A DNA stretch of 64,000 nucleotides from assembly GCF_014279595.1 (NCBI RefSeq), contig NZ_CP047943.1, positions 1,364,001 through 1,428,000 of the forward strand. Direction: 5' to 3'. The notes under the pieces are model-generated. The model saw nothing but the letters and a program-made list of their open reading frames with translations. It had not been told where the DNA came from and did not search any database. The position numbers and the translations under genes were made by a program. Shown here one piece after another: positions 27,191 to 36,709 of the stretch (positions are counted from its first letter, which is position 1; each line of letters begins with the position of its first letter). This DNA comes from Synechococcus sp. RS9909. GTDB lineage: Bacteria; Cyanobacteriota; Cyanobacteriia; PCC-6307; Cyanobiaceae.

Positions 27191-28262
27191 GATCCCGATC
27201 CATCCGCGCCCGCGTGCGCTGTTCCAGGCTTTCGCCTGCCAGATTGATCATGGCGTCGAGCGACATGGACGACAGCAGCGATTGCACCTCCTTCTGCGCT
27301 TCCTCCCGTAGGCAGCGCTCCGGTTGCTGACAGGTGTCGCTGCAGTCGCGGGCGCAATCGAGGGAACTCGCCGAGGCTGCGTCAGGGCTGGGCCCATCGG
27401 TGGGCTCCAGCTCCGGCACCAGAACGCCATCAAACACCGCCTCTGCCGGACCGGTCATCAGGATCGAACCGGAGCGATCCGGCCAGCTGATCGTGAGCGG
27501 GCCGCCGGGGAGCAGCACCTCCGCTGTGGCCTCCGCCAGACCGAGCAGGTGGGCCGCCACGAGGGTGGCGCAGGCACCGGTGCCGCAGGCCAGGGTTGGA
27601 CCCGCACCCCGTTCCCAGACGCGGATTTGCAGGCGGCTTGGACTAAGCACCTGGAGAAAATGCACGTTGGTCTTGGCGGGGAAGAGGGGATCCACCTCCA
27701 GGGCCGCCCCCCAACGTTCAAAAGGGATCTGATCCAGATCGTCCACCGTCACCACCACATGGGGATTGCCCATCCCGGCGGCGGCCAGTGCCAGGCGGCG
27801 GCCATCCAGCTCCACCTCCCCCTGCGGCAGGCCCGCAGCCCCCACCGGCAAGGCGGTGGGCACCTGCTCCGGCTGCAGAAAGGGGCGCCCCATGTCGACC
27901 TGGATCTGCCCATCGGCCAGCAAGGTGGGGATGATCAGTCCGGCGGCGGTTTCGATCCGCCAGGTGCGACCGGAGGCATCGCCGTCGCTGTCGGCGAGGA
28001 AGCGGGCGAGACAGCGGATGCCGTTGCCACACATCTCGGCCTCACTGCCATCGGCGTTGAAGATGCGCATCCGCAACTCACCCGCCGCCGCTGGGGGAAG
28101 CGCCACGATGAGGCCGTCGGCGCCGATGCCGAAGCGTCGATCGCACAAACGCCGCACCCAGGCGGGGTCCGGCTCACAGATCGCCGCAGACAGCTGTCCC
28201 GAACGCCCCTCGAGCAGGATGAAATCGTTGCCGAGACCCTGATACTTGCTGAACTGGAGCAT
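27180..28262 (-). CDS. dapF: Diaminopimelate epimerase with Cys-rich C-terminal extension
   Basis: 360 aa, about 75 longer than usual (about 280). It converts LL- to meso-diaminopimelate for lysine and peptidoglycan. The two catalytic Cys are in EMCGNGIRC and LACGTGACA; KYQGLGNDFILLE and GAGMGNPH-like AAAGMGNPHVV complete the site. After the normal end (FDGVLVPELEP) comes an extra tail containing CARDCSDTCQQPERC (Cys spacing x3, x3, x5) and a helical end with SLDAMINLAGESLEQRTRA. The tail's Cys block could bind metal; this is inference. Divergent from hfq with 23 bases between starts; overlaps the next gene, a cysteine desulfurase-like enzyme. Confidence 0.92.
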   Translation of the reverse strand: MLQFSKYQGLGNDFILLEGRSGQLSAAICEPDPAWVRRLCDRRFGIGADGLIVALPPAAAGELRMRIFNADGSEAEMCGNGIRCLARFLADSDGDASGRTWRIETAAGLIIPTLLADGQIQVDMGRPFLQPEQVPTALPVGAAGLPQGEVELDGRRLALAAAGMGNPHVVVTVDDLDQIPFERWGAALEVDPLFPAKTNVHFLQVLSPSRLQIRVWERGAGPTLACGTGACATLVAAHLLGLAEATAEVLLPGGPLTISWPDRSGSILMTGPAEAVFDGVLVPELEPTDGPSPDAASASSLDCARDCSDTCQQPERCLREEAQKEVQSLLSSMSLDAMINLAGESLEQRTRARMDRDRGA

Positions 28263-28285
28263 GGTTGTTCGCGGCGGCAGGATCG

Positions 28286-28507
28286 ATGGAATCCACCAGT
28301 TTCGACCCCAGTCTGCCGGGGGTGCGACTGCTCCAGGACTGGTTGCGACAGGGCCGTGTGCTTCGCATTGAATTGAACGACGGCCAATGCCTGGAGGGTT
28401 CCCTGCGCTGGCAGGACCCGGAATTTCTGGCGCTCAATCGTTCAGACAGTGACCAACCGGTGCTTCTCAGTCGCCGCGCCATCGCCCTGATCCGCACCCT
28501 CGGCTGA
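28286..28507 (+). CDS. hfq: Cyanobacterial Hfq-like protein
   Basis: 73 aa from the ATG at 28286; an upstream in-frame codon at 28265 would add seven residues. The Sm fold pattern fits the divergent cyanobacterial Hfq: PGVRLLQDWLRQGRVLRIEL, the turn GQCLEGSLRWQDPEFLAL, and the closing RRAIALIRTL. In Synechocystis Hfq works with type IV pilus ATPase PilB and affects motility, rather than as a classical RNA chaperone. Divergent from dapF, so each promoter must lie at least partly in the other's coding region. Confidence 0.85.
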   Translation: MESTSFDPSLPGVRLLQDWLRQGRVLRIELNDGQCLEGSLRWQDPEFLALNRSDSDQPVLLSRRAIALIRTLG

Positions 28508-28584
28508 CGCGAAGGCGCTCGCTGCTGGCGGCCAATGGGGGCGGGGTGCGGTTGTGTCACGATCGCCCCAGGTGAGCCCTGCCC

Positions 28585-31215
28585 GTGACCGCCGCGACCC
28601 CGTCGAATTCCGCCCCAGCCCAGCCCGGTGGCCAGCGCTACACCCCCCTGGAGCTGGAGGAACGCTGGCAGCGTCAATGGAAGGCTGACGGGGTTGATCG
28701 CACCCAGGAGCCGGCCGAGGGGCAGAAGGCTTTTTATGCCCTTTCGATGTTCCCCTATCCCTCGGGAACACTGCACATGGGGCATGTGCGCAACTACGTG
28801 ATCACCGATGTGATCGCCAGGGCACAACGGATGCGCGGCGATGCGGTGCTTCACCCGATGGGCTGGGATGCCTTCGGACTGCCAGCCGAGAACGCAGCGA
28901 TCGAGCGCGGTGTGAATCCGGCCGACTGGACCGATCGCAACATCGCCCAGATGAAAGCCCAGCTGAATCGGCTCGGCCTCTCGATCGACTGGGAGCGGGA
29001 ACAGGCCACCTGCCACGACGACTACTACCGCTGGACCCAGTGGCTGTTCCTTGAGCTGCATGCGGGCGGACTCGCGTATCAGAAGGAAGCGACGGTCAAC
29101 TGGGATCCGATCGACCAGACCGTGCTGGCCAACGAACAGGTGGATGGCGATGGCCGCTCCTGGCGCTCCGGCGCCCTGGTGGAGCAACGCAAACTGCGTC
29201 AGTGGTTCCTGCGGATCACCGACTACGCCGACGCCCTGCTCGACGATCTCGAGCAGCTCCAGGGCTGGCCGGAACGGGTTCGCACCATGCAGGCGAACTG
29301 GATCGGTCGCTCCCGCGGCGCAGAAATCGACTTCGCTGTGGTCGAGCCGGGTGGTGCCACGACAGCTGAACGCATCACCGTCTTCACCACCCGCCCCGAC
29401 ACCCTGTATGGCGCCAGTTACGTGGTGCTCGCTCCCGACCACCCCCTGGTGGAGGCCCTGACCAGCGAGGCCCAGCGTGACGCCGTCACCGCTTTCCGTG
29501 ACCTGATGGAGACCCTCTCCCAGGACGAACGCACAGCGGAGGATCAACCCAAACGCGGCCTGCCGCTTGGCAGCCATGTGATCAATCCGGTCAACGGTGA
29601 ATCGCTGCCGATCTGGATCGCCGACTACGTGCTGTCGGACTACGGCACCGGCGCCGTGATGGGAGTGCCCGCCCATGACCAGCGCGACTTTCTGTTCGCG
29701 CGGCGGCATCAGCTGCCGCTGCGCCAGGTGGTGCAAGCCCCCGGCCATGAGGGTCCTGAGCCCCTGGGGGAAGCCTGGACCGAAGCCGGTGTGCTGGTGA
29801 ACTCAGGCCGGTTTGATGGCCTGGCCTCCAACGACGCCAAAGCCGCCATCACCGCCTTTGGCGAGGAGCAGGGCTGGGCGCGGGCGACCGTGCAATACCG
29901 CCTGCGCGACTGGTTGATCTCCCGCCAGCGCTACTGGGGTTGCCCGATTCCGATCATCCATTGCCCATCCTGCGGGGCGGTGCCCGTGCCCCGGGAGCAG
30001 TTGCCGGTGGAATTACCGCGCACGGTGGAGCTGTCGGGTCGGGGCGGTTCGCCCCTGGCCCAGCTGGAGAGCTGGAAAGCGGTGGCCTGTCCGTGTTGCG
30101 GTGCCGACGCGCAGCGGGAAACCGACACCATGGACACCTTCATGTGTTCCTCCTGGTATTTCCTGCGCTTCGCCGATCCCCACAATCAGGAGAAGCCCTT
30201 CAGCGCCGAAGCGATTGCGCGCTGGCTGCCGGTGCAGCACTACGTGGGCGGCATTGAACACGCGATCCTGCATCTCCTGTATGCCCGCTTCTTCACCAAG
30301 GCCCTGCACGATCGCGGTCTGCTCACGATCCGGGAACCGTTCCAGCGGCTGCTCACCCAGGGCATGGTGCAGGGGGTGACCTATCGCAACGCAAGCACCG
30401 GTCGCTACGTGCCCGGCACCCAGGTGAGTGATCCCGCCGATCCCCGCGATCCAGACGACGGCAGCCGTCTGGAGATCCTGTTCGAAAAAATGTCGAAGTC
30501 GAAGCACAACGGCGTCGACCCAGCGGCGGTGATCGATCGCTACGGGGCCGACACGGCGCGGATGTTCATCCTGTTCAAGGCACCGCCGGAAAAGGATCTG
30601 GAATGGGATGACGCCGATGTGGAAGGGCAGTTCCGCTTTCTGCAGCGGCTCTGGCGCCTGGTGGATCAGGCCGACGGCTGCGGCGTGGCACTCCCCACCC
30701 CCCTGCCCCTGCCAACCGAGCTCAGCAGCGAAGACCGCGAGGCCCGCCGGGCCGTCCACAGCGCCATCGCCGCCATCGACGAGGACCTGAGCGGCGAGCT
30801 GCAGTTCAACACCGCGATCTCTGAGCTGATGAAGCTCGCCAATGCCCTCGGAGGGAGCCTCGACCAGCTCTCCGAACCGGTGCGCCAGGAGGCGCTCTCG
30901 GCGCTGATCCGCCTGTTGGCGCCCTTTGCTCCCCACCTGGCCGAGGAGTTCTGGCAGCGTCTCGGCGGTCGCGGCAGCGTGCACCGGCAACCCTGGCCCA
31001 GCCACGATCCGGAAGCCCTGGTGCAAGACAGCATCGAATTGGTGATTCAGGTGAAAGGCAAGGTGCGGGGCAGTGTGACCGTGCCTGCTGACGCCGATCG
31101 CGACACCCTGCAGCGACTGGCCCTGGCCAGTGATGTGGCCCAGAAATGGCTGGAGGGCCAGCCGCCCCGACGGGTGATTGTGGTGCCGGGGAAGCTGGTG
31201 AATCTGGTGCCCTGA
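28585..31215 (+). CDS. leuS: Leucyl-tRNA synthetase
   Basis: 876 aa from a GTG start. Class I synthetase charging tRNA-Leu. The HIGH-type motif is [15 protein letters not shown], the KMSKS motif is [12 protein letters not shown], and the CP1 editing domain includes [19 protein letters not shown] zinc-like knuckle is visible ([11 protein letters not shown] and ACPCCGAD). The C-terminal anticodon and leucyl-specific domains are complete, ending [13 protein letters not shown] and GKLVNLVP. Convergent with pgi; only two bases separate the stops. Confidence 0.97.
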   Translation: MTAATPSNSAPAQPGGQRYTPLELEERWQRQWKADGVDRTQEPAEGQKAFYALSMFPYPSGTLHMGHVRNYVITDVIARAQRMRGDAVLHPMGWDAFGLPAENAAIERGVNPADWTDRNIAQMKAQLNRLGLSIDWEREQATCHDDYYRWTQWLFLELHAGGLAYQKEATVNWDPIDQTVLANEQVDGDGRSWRSGALVEQRKLRQWFLRITDYADALLDDLEQLQGWPERVRTMQANWIGRSRGAEIDFAVVEPGGATTAERITVFTTRPDTLYGASYVVLAPDHPLVEALTSEAQRDAVTAFRDLMETLSQDERTAEDQPKRGLPLGSHVINPVNGESLPIWIADYVLSDYGTGAVMGVPAHDQRDFLFARRHQLPLRQVVQAPGHEGPEPLGEAWTEAGVLVNSGRFDGLASNDAKAAITAFGEEQGWARATVQYRLRDWLISRQRYWGCPIPIIHCPSCGAVPVPREQLPVELPRTVELSGRGGSPLAQLESWKAVACPCCGADAQRETDTMDTFMCSSWYFLRFADPHNQEKPFSAEAIARWLPVQHYVGGIEHAILHLLYARFFTKALHDRGLLTIREPFQRLLTQGMVQGVTYRNASTGRYVPGTQVSDPADPRDPDDGSRLEILFEKMSKSKHNGVDPAAVIDRYGADTARMFILFKAPPEKDLEWDDADVEGQFRFLQRLWRLVDQADGCGVALPTPLPLPTELSSEDREARRAVHSAIAAIDEDLSGELQFNTAISELMKLANALGGSLDQLSEPVRQEALSALIRLLAPFAPHLAEEFWQRLGGRGSVHRQPWPSHDPEALVQDSIELVIQVKGKVRGSVTVPADADRDTLQRLALASDVAQKWLEGQPPRRVIVVPGKLVNLVP

Positions 31216-31217
31216 GC

Positions 31218-32816
31218 TCAGGCCTTGCTGAAACGCAGCGAGGCGGGTTGGTCCCAGCTGCCCTGGGCGATGTAGCCCCGCTTGTTGGCGCAGAGGTGAC
31301 GCAGGATCCAGAAAATCGGCTCCACGGGACTCGCACCGATCGCCTGCTGCACATCCGCGGCGGAGCGGCTCACACCGTCAGCGAGCAGAGCTTCCACCTG
31401 ACCCTGCAACTTGAGGATGGCAGCCGCCGCTTTTTTGCCGGCCTCCACACCCGGTTGGTGATAGGCATTGATGTTCACCAGTTCGCCGTAGAAGCCCACC
31501 GCCCTCTCGAACAGAGCGATCAGGGCACCAAGGCGGCGAGCATCAAGGTGGCGCATGCTGATGCTGATGCTCTGGCGACCGCCCTCCGTGAGGGCCGAGC
31601 GGGTGCCCTGCAGGAAGCCATCGAGGAAATCGCCGGGGCGTTCGCCGTTGATCTCCGGGATGTCCTCCACATCGGTGAGCTCTTCGATGAAGGTGACGAA
31701 GAAATTGTCGACACCGTCCCGCAGTTGCTGCACGTAGGCGTGCTGATCGGTGGAGCCCTTGTTGCCATACACGGCAATGCCCTGATGCACCTCGGCGCCG
31801 CTGCGATCGAGACGCTTGCCCAGGGACTCCATCACCAGTTGCTGCAGGTAGCGGCTGAACACCTCGAGCCGATCGCGGTAAGGCAGCACCACCATGTCGC
31901 GCTTGCCCTTGCCCTCACCGGCCACAAACCAGGAGGCGGCCATCAGGGCGGAGGGATTGCGGCGCAGATCGGCGAGCCGGGTCGCCTCATCCATCTGGGC
32001 GGCACCGGCAAGGAAATCGCGGATGTTGGCACCGATCAGGGCGCCGGGCACAAGGCCCACGGCGCTGGTGATGCTGGTGCGTCCCCCCACCCAGTCGAAC
32101 ATGTCGAACCGTTGCAGCCACCCCTCCTGCTGGGCTTGCTGATCGAGGTGGCTGTTCTTCATCGTGATAGCCACCGCCTGCCCTGGCCAATCACCCCCAC
32201 AGGCCTCGAGGCGATGACGGGCCTGCTCCATCCCCAGGTGCGGCTCCGGCGTGCCACCGGACTTGCTCACCGTGATCACCAGCGTGGTCTTGATCGCCTC
32301 GCCCAGGCCAGCCAGCACCCGGCTCATGCCGTTGGGATCGACGTTGTCGAAGAAGTGAAAGGGCAGGCCTTCCCCTTGGTTCTGCAGCGCCCGGATCATC
32401 AGCAGGGGACCGAGGCCGCTGCCGCCGATGCCGATCCAGAGCACATCGGTGAAGGCCGCACCATTGGGAGCCTTGATCTCTCCCGCGATCACCGCCTTGC
32501 CGAACTGCTCGATCTGGTCGATCTCGGCGCTGATGTGGTCGGCTACGTCTGGGCTGGGAGCCAGCTGGGGATGGCGCAGCCAGTAGTGGCCCACCTGCCG
32601 CTGTTCATCAGCATTGGCGATGGCACCGCCCTCCAGCGCCTGCATCGCCTGGAAGGCCTGGTCAAACTGGGGAGCGAGGGCGTCGAGGTCGGCGCTGTTC
32701 ACGTGCATGCGACTCACATCGAGCCACATCCCCAGATCATCGTGAAACCAGAGCAGATCACAGAAGCGCTGCCACTGGGTCTGGGCATCGCTTGCACTGA
32801 AATCCGGAAAGCTCAT
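31218..32816 (-). CDS. pgi: Glucose-6-phosphate isomerase
   Basis: 532 aa from an ATG. Interconverts glucose-6-phosphate and fructose-6-phosphate, joining glycolysis, the oxidative pentose phosphate path and glycogen or glucosylglycerol precursors. Motifs: IGIGGSGLGPLL, DWVGGRTSITSAVGLVPGAL-type signature, and the active-site GIAVYGNKGSTDQHAYVQQL. The cyanobacterial N-terminus WQRFCDLLWFHDDLG is typical. An inverted repeat of six bases (GCTGGT / ACCAGC, 32818-32844) lies over and upstream of the start. Confidence 0.96.
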   Translation of the reverse strand: MSFPDFSASDAQTQWQRFCDLLWFHDDLGMWLDVSRMHVNSADLDALAPQFDQAFQAMQALEGGAIANADEQRQVGHYWLRHPQLAPSPDVADHISAEIDQIEQFGKAVIAGEIKAPNGAAFTDVLWIGIGGSGLGPLLMIRALQNQGEGLPFHFFDNVDPNGMSRVLAGLGEAIKTTLVITVSKSGGTPEPHLGMEQARHRLEACGGDWPGQAVAITMKNSHLDQQAQQEGWLQRFDMFDWVGGRTSITSAVGLVPGALIGANIRDFLAGAAQMDEATRLADLRRNPSALMAASWFVAGEGKGKRDMVVLPYRDRLEVFSRYLQQLVMESLGKRLDRSGAEVHQGIAVYGNKGSTDQHAYVQQLRDGVDNFFVTFIEELTDVEDIPEINGERPGDFLDGFLQGTRSALTEGGRQSISISMRHLDARRLGALIALFERAVGFYGELVNINAYHQPGVEAGKKAAAAILKLQGQVEALLADGVSRSAADVQQAIGASPVEPIFWILRHLCANKRGYIAQGSWDQPASLRFSKA

Positions 32817-32906
32817 GGCTGGTCAAACGCTGACGCTCACCAGCTGAAGGTATCCATGATCGGCCGGCCTGCCCATCAACTGCGACACCTCAGCTAACGT
32901 CGCGCC

Positions 32907-33722
32907 ATGGATCGAATGCGTTCACATCTAAGTGGGCTGATTCGCCCGGTCGTCTGGTCGCCCCTGGTGGCCCTTGTGGTGCTGCTTCAGCTCCTGCAGG
33001 CCCTGCGCCAGCCCCAACCTCTGCCCATCGCCACCGCCGATGATGGGCTGGTAACGCCCCAGACCCTGCAGCCGGAAGCGGAACCCACCGACTTTTCTCC
33101 CGAAGAGCTGGCCTACCTGCAGCGGCGATTCGGGGTACATGGCCCCCAGACCCCCCTCGCCCAGTTGTTCACCCGCGGCGTCGATCAACTCGAACCGCTC
33201 CGCGCCAACACGCTCCTTCGCCTCAGGGAGCTGAAACCGGTGATCCTGCGCGAATCAAACCGGTTGCGGGTGAACCCGATGCTGATCAGCGGCATCCTCT
33301 ACGACGAGATCCAACACTCCAAACCGGGCGAGGGGCTTCCCTTCGTGGCTCACTCCGGCCTGGTGAGCACCCTGGGACCGGCCCAGCTGGGCGTTAGCGA
33401 ACTGATCCATCAGGGCAAACTGCCACCGGAACCCAGCGATGCCGACATCGCCGCCGCCCGCGAGTTGCTGCTCGATCCCGAATCGAATGTGGCGTTGCTT
33501 GCCGGCAAGATGGCGCGTCTCAAGGCCGAACTCGGCTTTTCCACCCGTTCGCCCCTGATCGCCAGCCGTTCGCCGATGGAAGCGAAAGCGATCGCCACCC
33601 TGGCCTATCTCCACAACGGCAAGCTCGACTACCCAGCGCGAATCCTCCGCTACATGCAGGATCCGGCCCTGCATGGCCTCATCTATTCGCAGCAACGTTC
33701 CGCCCTCGGTGGCTTGATCTGA
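32907..33722 (+). CDS. Putative membrane-anchored lytic transglycosylase-like protein
   Basis: 271 aa. One N-terminal membrane anchor (VVWSPLVALVVLLQLLQAL), a linker, and a soluble domain of about 190 residues. NPMLISGILYDEIQHSKPGEG provides a Glu after a helix, and STLGPAQLGVSEL resembles the G-x-x-Q-(I/L) motif of lysozyme-like lytic transglycosylases. YLHNGKLDYPARILRYM is the closing helix pair. The lysozyme-like fold is inferred from these motifs, not proven; a cell-wall role in the periplasm fits. It follows pgi divergently and is convergent with the amidase gene, 17 bases between stops. Confidence 0.55.
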   Translation: MDRMRSHLSGLIRPVVWSPLVALVVLLQLLQALRQPQPLPIATADDGLVTPQTLQPEAEPTDFSPEELAYLQRRFGVHGPQTPLAQLFTRGVDQLEPLRANTLLRLRELKPVILRESNRLRVNPMLISGILYDEIQHSKPGEGLPFVAHSGLVSTLGPAQLGVSELIHQGKLPPEPSDADIAAARELLLDPESNVALLAGKMARLKAELGFSTRSPLIASRSPMEAKAIATLAYLHNGKLDYPARILRYMQDPALHGLIYSQQRSALGGLI

Positions 33723-33739
33723 GCGTCTGCTTCAGCAGC

Positions 33740-34675
33740 TCAGCCGGCGCAGAGATCACCGAGGGCGGCGAGGCGCTGCTGCAGGGCCGACCAGTCGAAG
33801 CTGCGCGGATCAGCCCGCTCTCCGCCCAGATCCACGTGTTCATGGGTGGTGATCGCGGCGGGCGGGATGCCGAAGCTGCGGATCCAGTCGTGCAACACCA
33901 GGGCCAGCGCGTCGTATTGCGCCTCGGTGTAACCGCTGTGGCCCGGGTTGTTGTGCTGACCGTCCTCCGGCGTTTCCAGGCTGAGATGCAGGGCGAAGTT
34001 GTTCACCGATCCCTGGAAGTTCGGGTTGGTGGCCGCCCATTCCCCCAGAAAAGCGGAATATCCCGCGCCAAAGGCCCGCTTGAGGGGGTCCACCACATCC
34101 ACCACCGTGCCATCGAGGCCGATCAGGGTGTGATAACTCACTTGATCTTCATCGCGGGGGTGGGGGGTGCGGAAGGTGTTGAGGGCGGAGGAGAGTGAAT
34201 AGACGGTTTCATGCAGCACCACCACCCGGGGGCTGGGATTGAGGTTGCGGCCCCAGGGGTCGCGGCGGTAGCGGTCACCGAAGTTGGTCGGATCGATGGC
34301 GATTCTCTGACGGCGACCAGGCAACTGGCGGCGTTCCTGTAGGAGGCGCTGGCGCAGCTTCGGGTCGATGCCGCTGCATTGCTGCGCCAGGGGCGATGAC
34401 CAGGCGACGGCCCGCGGCTGCTTCGGTGGGGCTTGATCCGGTTGCGCCTGCTCCGGCCGGCCCTGCTCCGTCACCTCCTCCAATAACTCCAGCAGGGAGG
34501 GGCGACGCTGCTCCGCACCGGTCTTGGGGTCCTCGGCGCTGAGCCAGAGGGCTCCCATCAGGCCAATCGCCACTCCCGCAGCGACCACGGGCAACCAACG
34601 CCAGGGATCACGGCCCTCAGAGCCCCAGCCGGCACGCCAGCGACTCCACAGCCTGGTCAGATGATCTGGAACCAT
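33740..34675 (-). CDS. N-acetylmuramoyl-L-alanine amidase (Amidase_2 family)
   Basis: 311 aa with a membrane anchor (LPVVAAGVAIGLMGALWLSA) and a Gln/Pro-rich linker before the amidase domain. Zinc ligands are in VVVLHETVYSL (His), NNFALHLSLE (His region) and the C-terminal HEHVDLGGERADPRSFDW (His and Asp). It cleaves the bond between muramic acid and the stem peptide in peptidoglycan, and with the transglycosylase-like gene next door and murQ in the window may feed a recycling route. Its start overlaps the end of the M61 peptidase by 19 bases. Confidence 0.85.
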   Translation of the reverse strand: MVPDHLTRLWSRWRAGWGSEGRDPWRWLPVVAAGVAIGLMGALWLSAEDPKTGAEQRRPSLLELLEEVTEQGRPEQAQPDQAPPKQPRAVAWSSPLAQQCSGIDPKLRQRLLQERRQLPGRRQRIAIDPTNFGDRYRRDPWGRNLNPSPRVVVLHETVYSLSSALNTFRTPHPRDEDQVSYHTLIGLDGTVVDVVDPLKRAFGAGYSAFLGEWAATNPNFQGSVNNFALHLSLETPEDGQHNNPGHSGYTEAQYDALALVLHDWIRSFGIPPAAITTHEHVDLGGERADPRSFDWSALQQRLAALGDLCAG

Positions 34676-36363
34676 GCGTCGCGGAGTGCGCAGGCGGAGG
34701 GGGACGCCTCAGGATCACAACGGAGTTGCCAATGGTCCAGGGGCGGTTCCGCTTTGATGAGGGTCGCTGTGGCCACCACGCCGCGACGCGCCAGCACGAT
34801 CGGCACCGCATCATCGCCGCGCAGGAGCTGCGGCCATTGCTCGAGCGTGCGCAGCCGGCGACCCCGCACCGCCACCAACTCGTCGCCCGGCACCAGGCCG
34901 GCCCCATGGCCGGGGCTGTGGCGACGCACCCGTTCCACCACCACCATCTCGCGGTCTTGCCGAAGCTGCAGACCGGTGTCGTCCTGGTCTGAGCGCACCG
35001 GCTCCAGACGCAGGCCGATGGCCTGGACGCAGGCCTCGATCGGCATGGTGCCCCGGTGGTCCAACCAGCCGGGCAGGGATGCGGCGAGCTGGGGGGAGAC
35101 CCGGGCGATCTGGGCCTGGATGTCGGCACGGCCGTAACCGCGGCCGCACCGGCCGAGCCGGCTCCAGAGATCGCGCAACACCTCGGCCAGGCTGGACTCC
35201 GCCTGACGCAAGTGCACATCAAGGCAGAAGGCGAGGGCGGCGCCAAGCAGGTAGTAACTGATCTGGCTGTCGGCAGCAGCAGGGGTTCGTTTATAGAGGC
35301 GCACCCAGGCCTCGCGGGAACTGTCCGCCAGGCTCTGCATTTGCAGACCGGGACTGAGCAACACCCGGGAGAGATCCCTGCCCAGATCCTTCAGCAGCTG
35401 ATCGCCATCGGAGCGACCTGCCAGCAGGGGCAGGGCCAGGTCGTAGTAACTGGTGACGCCTTCGGCAAACCACAAGCCATCGGAGAGCACCGCAGCGCCG
35501 TGGTCGTAGGGCACGTACTCCTTCGGGCGCAGGCGGCGCACATTCCACTGGTGCAGATATTCATGCCCCACCAGCTGAAGCAGCTCGTGATAGCCGCTCT
35601 CAGACGCCAGGGCCGACCAGGAGAACTGGAGCACGGCGCCATGATCATGTTCCAGACCGCCATAACCCTGCTCCAGCATCTGGATCACCAGCTGATAGCG
35701 ATCACCGGCCGCCGGGGGCTCAGCCATGAGGCGACAGGTGGCGGTGCAGACGGCCTCAATGTCGGCCAGAAGTGTGGTGGGCCAGCCCTGGGGTGGGGCG
35801 CCGATCAGCACCAGCTCATGACGGCACCCCTCCACCTCGAAGGGCTGGGCCGGAAAGGGACCGGCATGCACCGGGCTGTCCACCAACGCATCAAAATGCT
35901 CAGCGCAATACCAACCCGACGCCAGCGGCAAGGGCACATGGGCCTGCCATTCGCCAGGCAACTGCAGCTGCAGCCGGTGTTCGCTCCAGCGCTCCCCCTC
36001 CACCAGCATCGCCACCGCCGAGAGGCAGAGAGAGGCGAAGTCGGGATCGAGGTAACAGGTGCGCACCGTGAGCTGACGCGCCTCCAGCTGATAGCTCAGA
36101 TGGAGCGGCAAGCCCGGTTCAACGGTGGCGGACCACCGCGACGGGGAGCAGCGCTGCGGCGTCAGAACCTGATCGCCCTGGCGCAGGCTGAGTGAGTGCA
36201 GGTGCTGCACAGGATCGCGCACCGTGTAGGAACCCGGCGTCCAGATCGGCAGTTGCCATTGGGCCTGGTCATGACGCGGGAACCAACTCTGCTCAACGCA
36301 CAGCGTCTGGGAGGCGGCATCCCGCAGATCGAGCCGGAGTGTGACGACAGGAGCGGCAGACAA
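34657..36363 (-). CDS. M61 family metallopeptidase with C-terminal PDZ domain
   Basis: 568 aa from a TTG start (no better start nearby). Family M61 (glycyl aminopeptidase-like). The N-terminal beta-domain begins TLRLDLRDAASQTLCVEQSW; the thermolysin-like zinc motif is HEYLHQWNVRRLRPKEYVPYD; the third ligand Glu is in WFAEGVTSYYDL. A PDZ domain follows (HSPGHGAGLVPGDELVAV). It is expected to be cytosolic or loosely periplasmic since no clear signal is present. The end overlaps the amidase start; the ycf35 stop lies four bases upstream of its start. Confidence 0.9.
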   Translation of the reverse strand: MSAAPVVTLRLDLRDAASQTLCVEQSWFPRHDQAQWQLPIWTPGSYTVRDPVQHLHSLSLRQGDQVLTPQRCSPSRWSATVEPGLPLHLSYQLEARQLTVRTCYLDPDFASLCLSAVAMLVEGERWSEHRLQLQLPGEWQAHVPLPLASGWYCAEHFDALVDSPVHAGPFPAQPFEVEGCRHELVLIGAPPQGWPTTLLADIEAVCTATCRLMAEPPAAGDRYQLVIQMLEQGYGGLEHDHGAVLQFSWSALASESGYHELLQLVGHEYLHQWNVRRLRPKEYVPYDHGAAVLSDGLWFAEGVTSYYDLALPLLAGRSDGDQLLKDLGRDLSRVLLSPGLQMQSLADSSREAWVRLYKRTPAAADSQISYYLLGAALAFCLDVHLRQAESSLAEVLRDLWSRLGRCGRGYGRADIQAQIARVSPQLAASLPGWLDHRGTMPIEACVQAIGLRLEPVRSDQDDTGLQLRQDREMVVVERVRRHSPGHGAGLVPGDELVAVRGRRLRTLEQWPQLLRGDDAVPIVLARRGVVATATLIKAEPPLDHWQLRCDPEASPSACALRDAWFQII

Positions 36364-36367
36364 GGCT

Positions 36368-36703
36368 TCAGTCGACGCTGACGACAGCGCGAGCGTCGAC
36401 GCTGTTCAAGGCCTGAATCAAGGCGTAACGCCGCAGGATCTTCCGCAGCCGCAGCTGGGTCGCGGCACTCCACACCTGGCGCTGCAGGTCAGTGACAAGG
36501 TCGAGGGGCTGCTCCGGCGACGGGCGGCGCCAGGCAAAACAGGGCCGACCGTGGTGAGACGCCACCAGATCAACGGGCAGGACGCCGGAGGCGAGCGTGG
36601 CCACCGTGCCGTTTCGGCTGACGCTGTAGCCCTCAGCCTCCAACGCTGCCGCCAGACCCTCGAGGTCGGTGAGCACGGTGGGCAGGATGGAGAGATGGGA
36701 CAT
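36368..36703 (-). CDS. ycf35: Ycf35-like protein (DUF1257)
   Basis: 111 aa from the ATG at 36703. The start MSHLSILPTVLTDLEGLAAAL matches the MSHFSxxxT opening of Ycf35/DUF1257, a family of cyanobacteria and red-algal plastids with no known function. The frame upstream of this ATG overlaps purN and is not likely coding. The C-terminal end carries LRLRKILRRYALIQAL. The purN start lies six bases away on the opposite strand, so regulatory signals of both must overlap coding sequence. Confidence 0.8.
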   Translation of the reverse strand: MSHLSILPTVLTDLEGLAAALEAEGYSVSRNGTVATLASGVLPVDLVASHHGRPCFAWRRPSPEQPLDLVTDLQRQVWSAATQLRLRKILRRYALIQALNSVDARAVVSVD

Positions 36704-36709
36704 GAACCA

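Noticed and set aside
28174-31026. Long minus-strand frames opposite leuS
   Set aside because: Low-complexity His/Gly/Ala-rich translations typical of antisense frames; LeuS on the plus strand is complete.
32818-32844. Inverted repeat GCTGGT/ACCAGC at the pgi start
   Set aside because: Six base pairs with a 15-base loop, partly over the start region; too weak to call regulatory alone.
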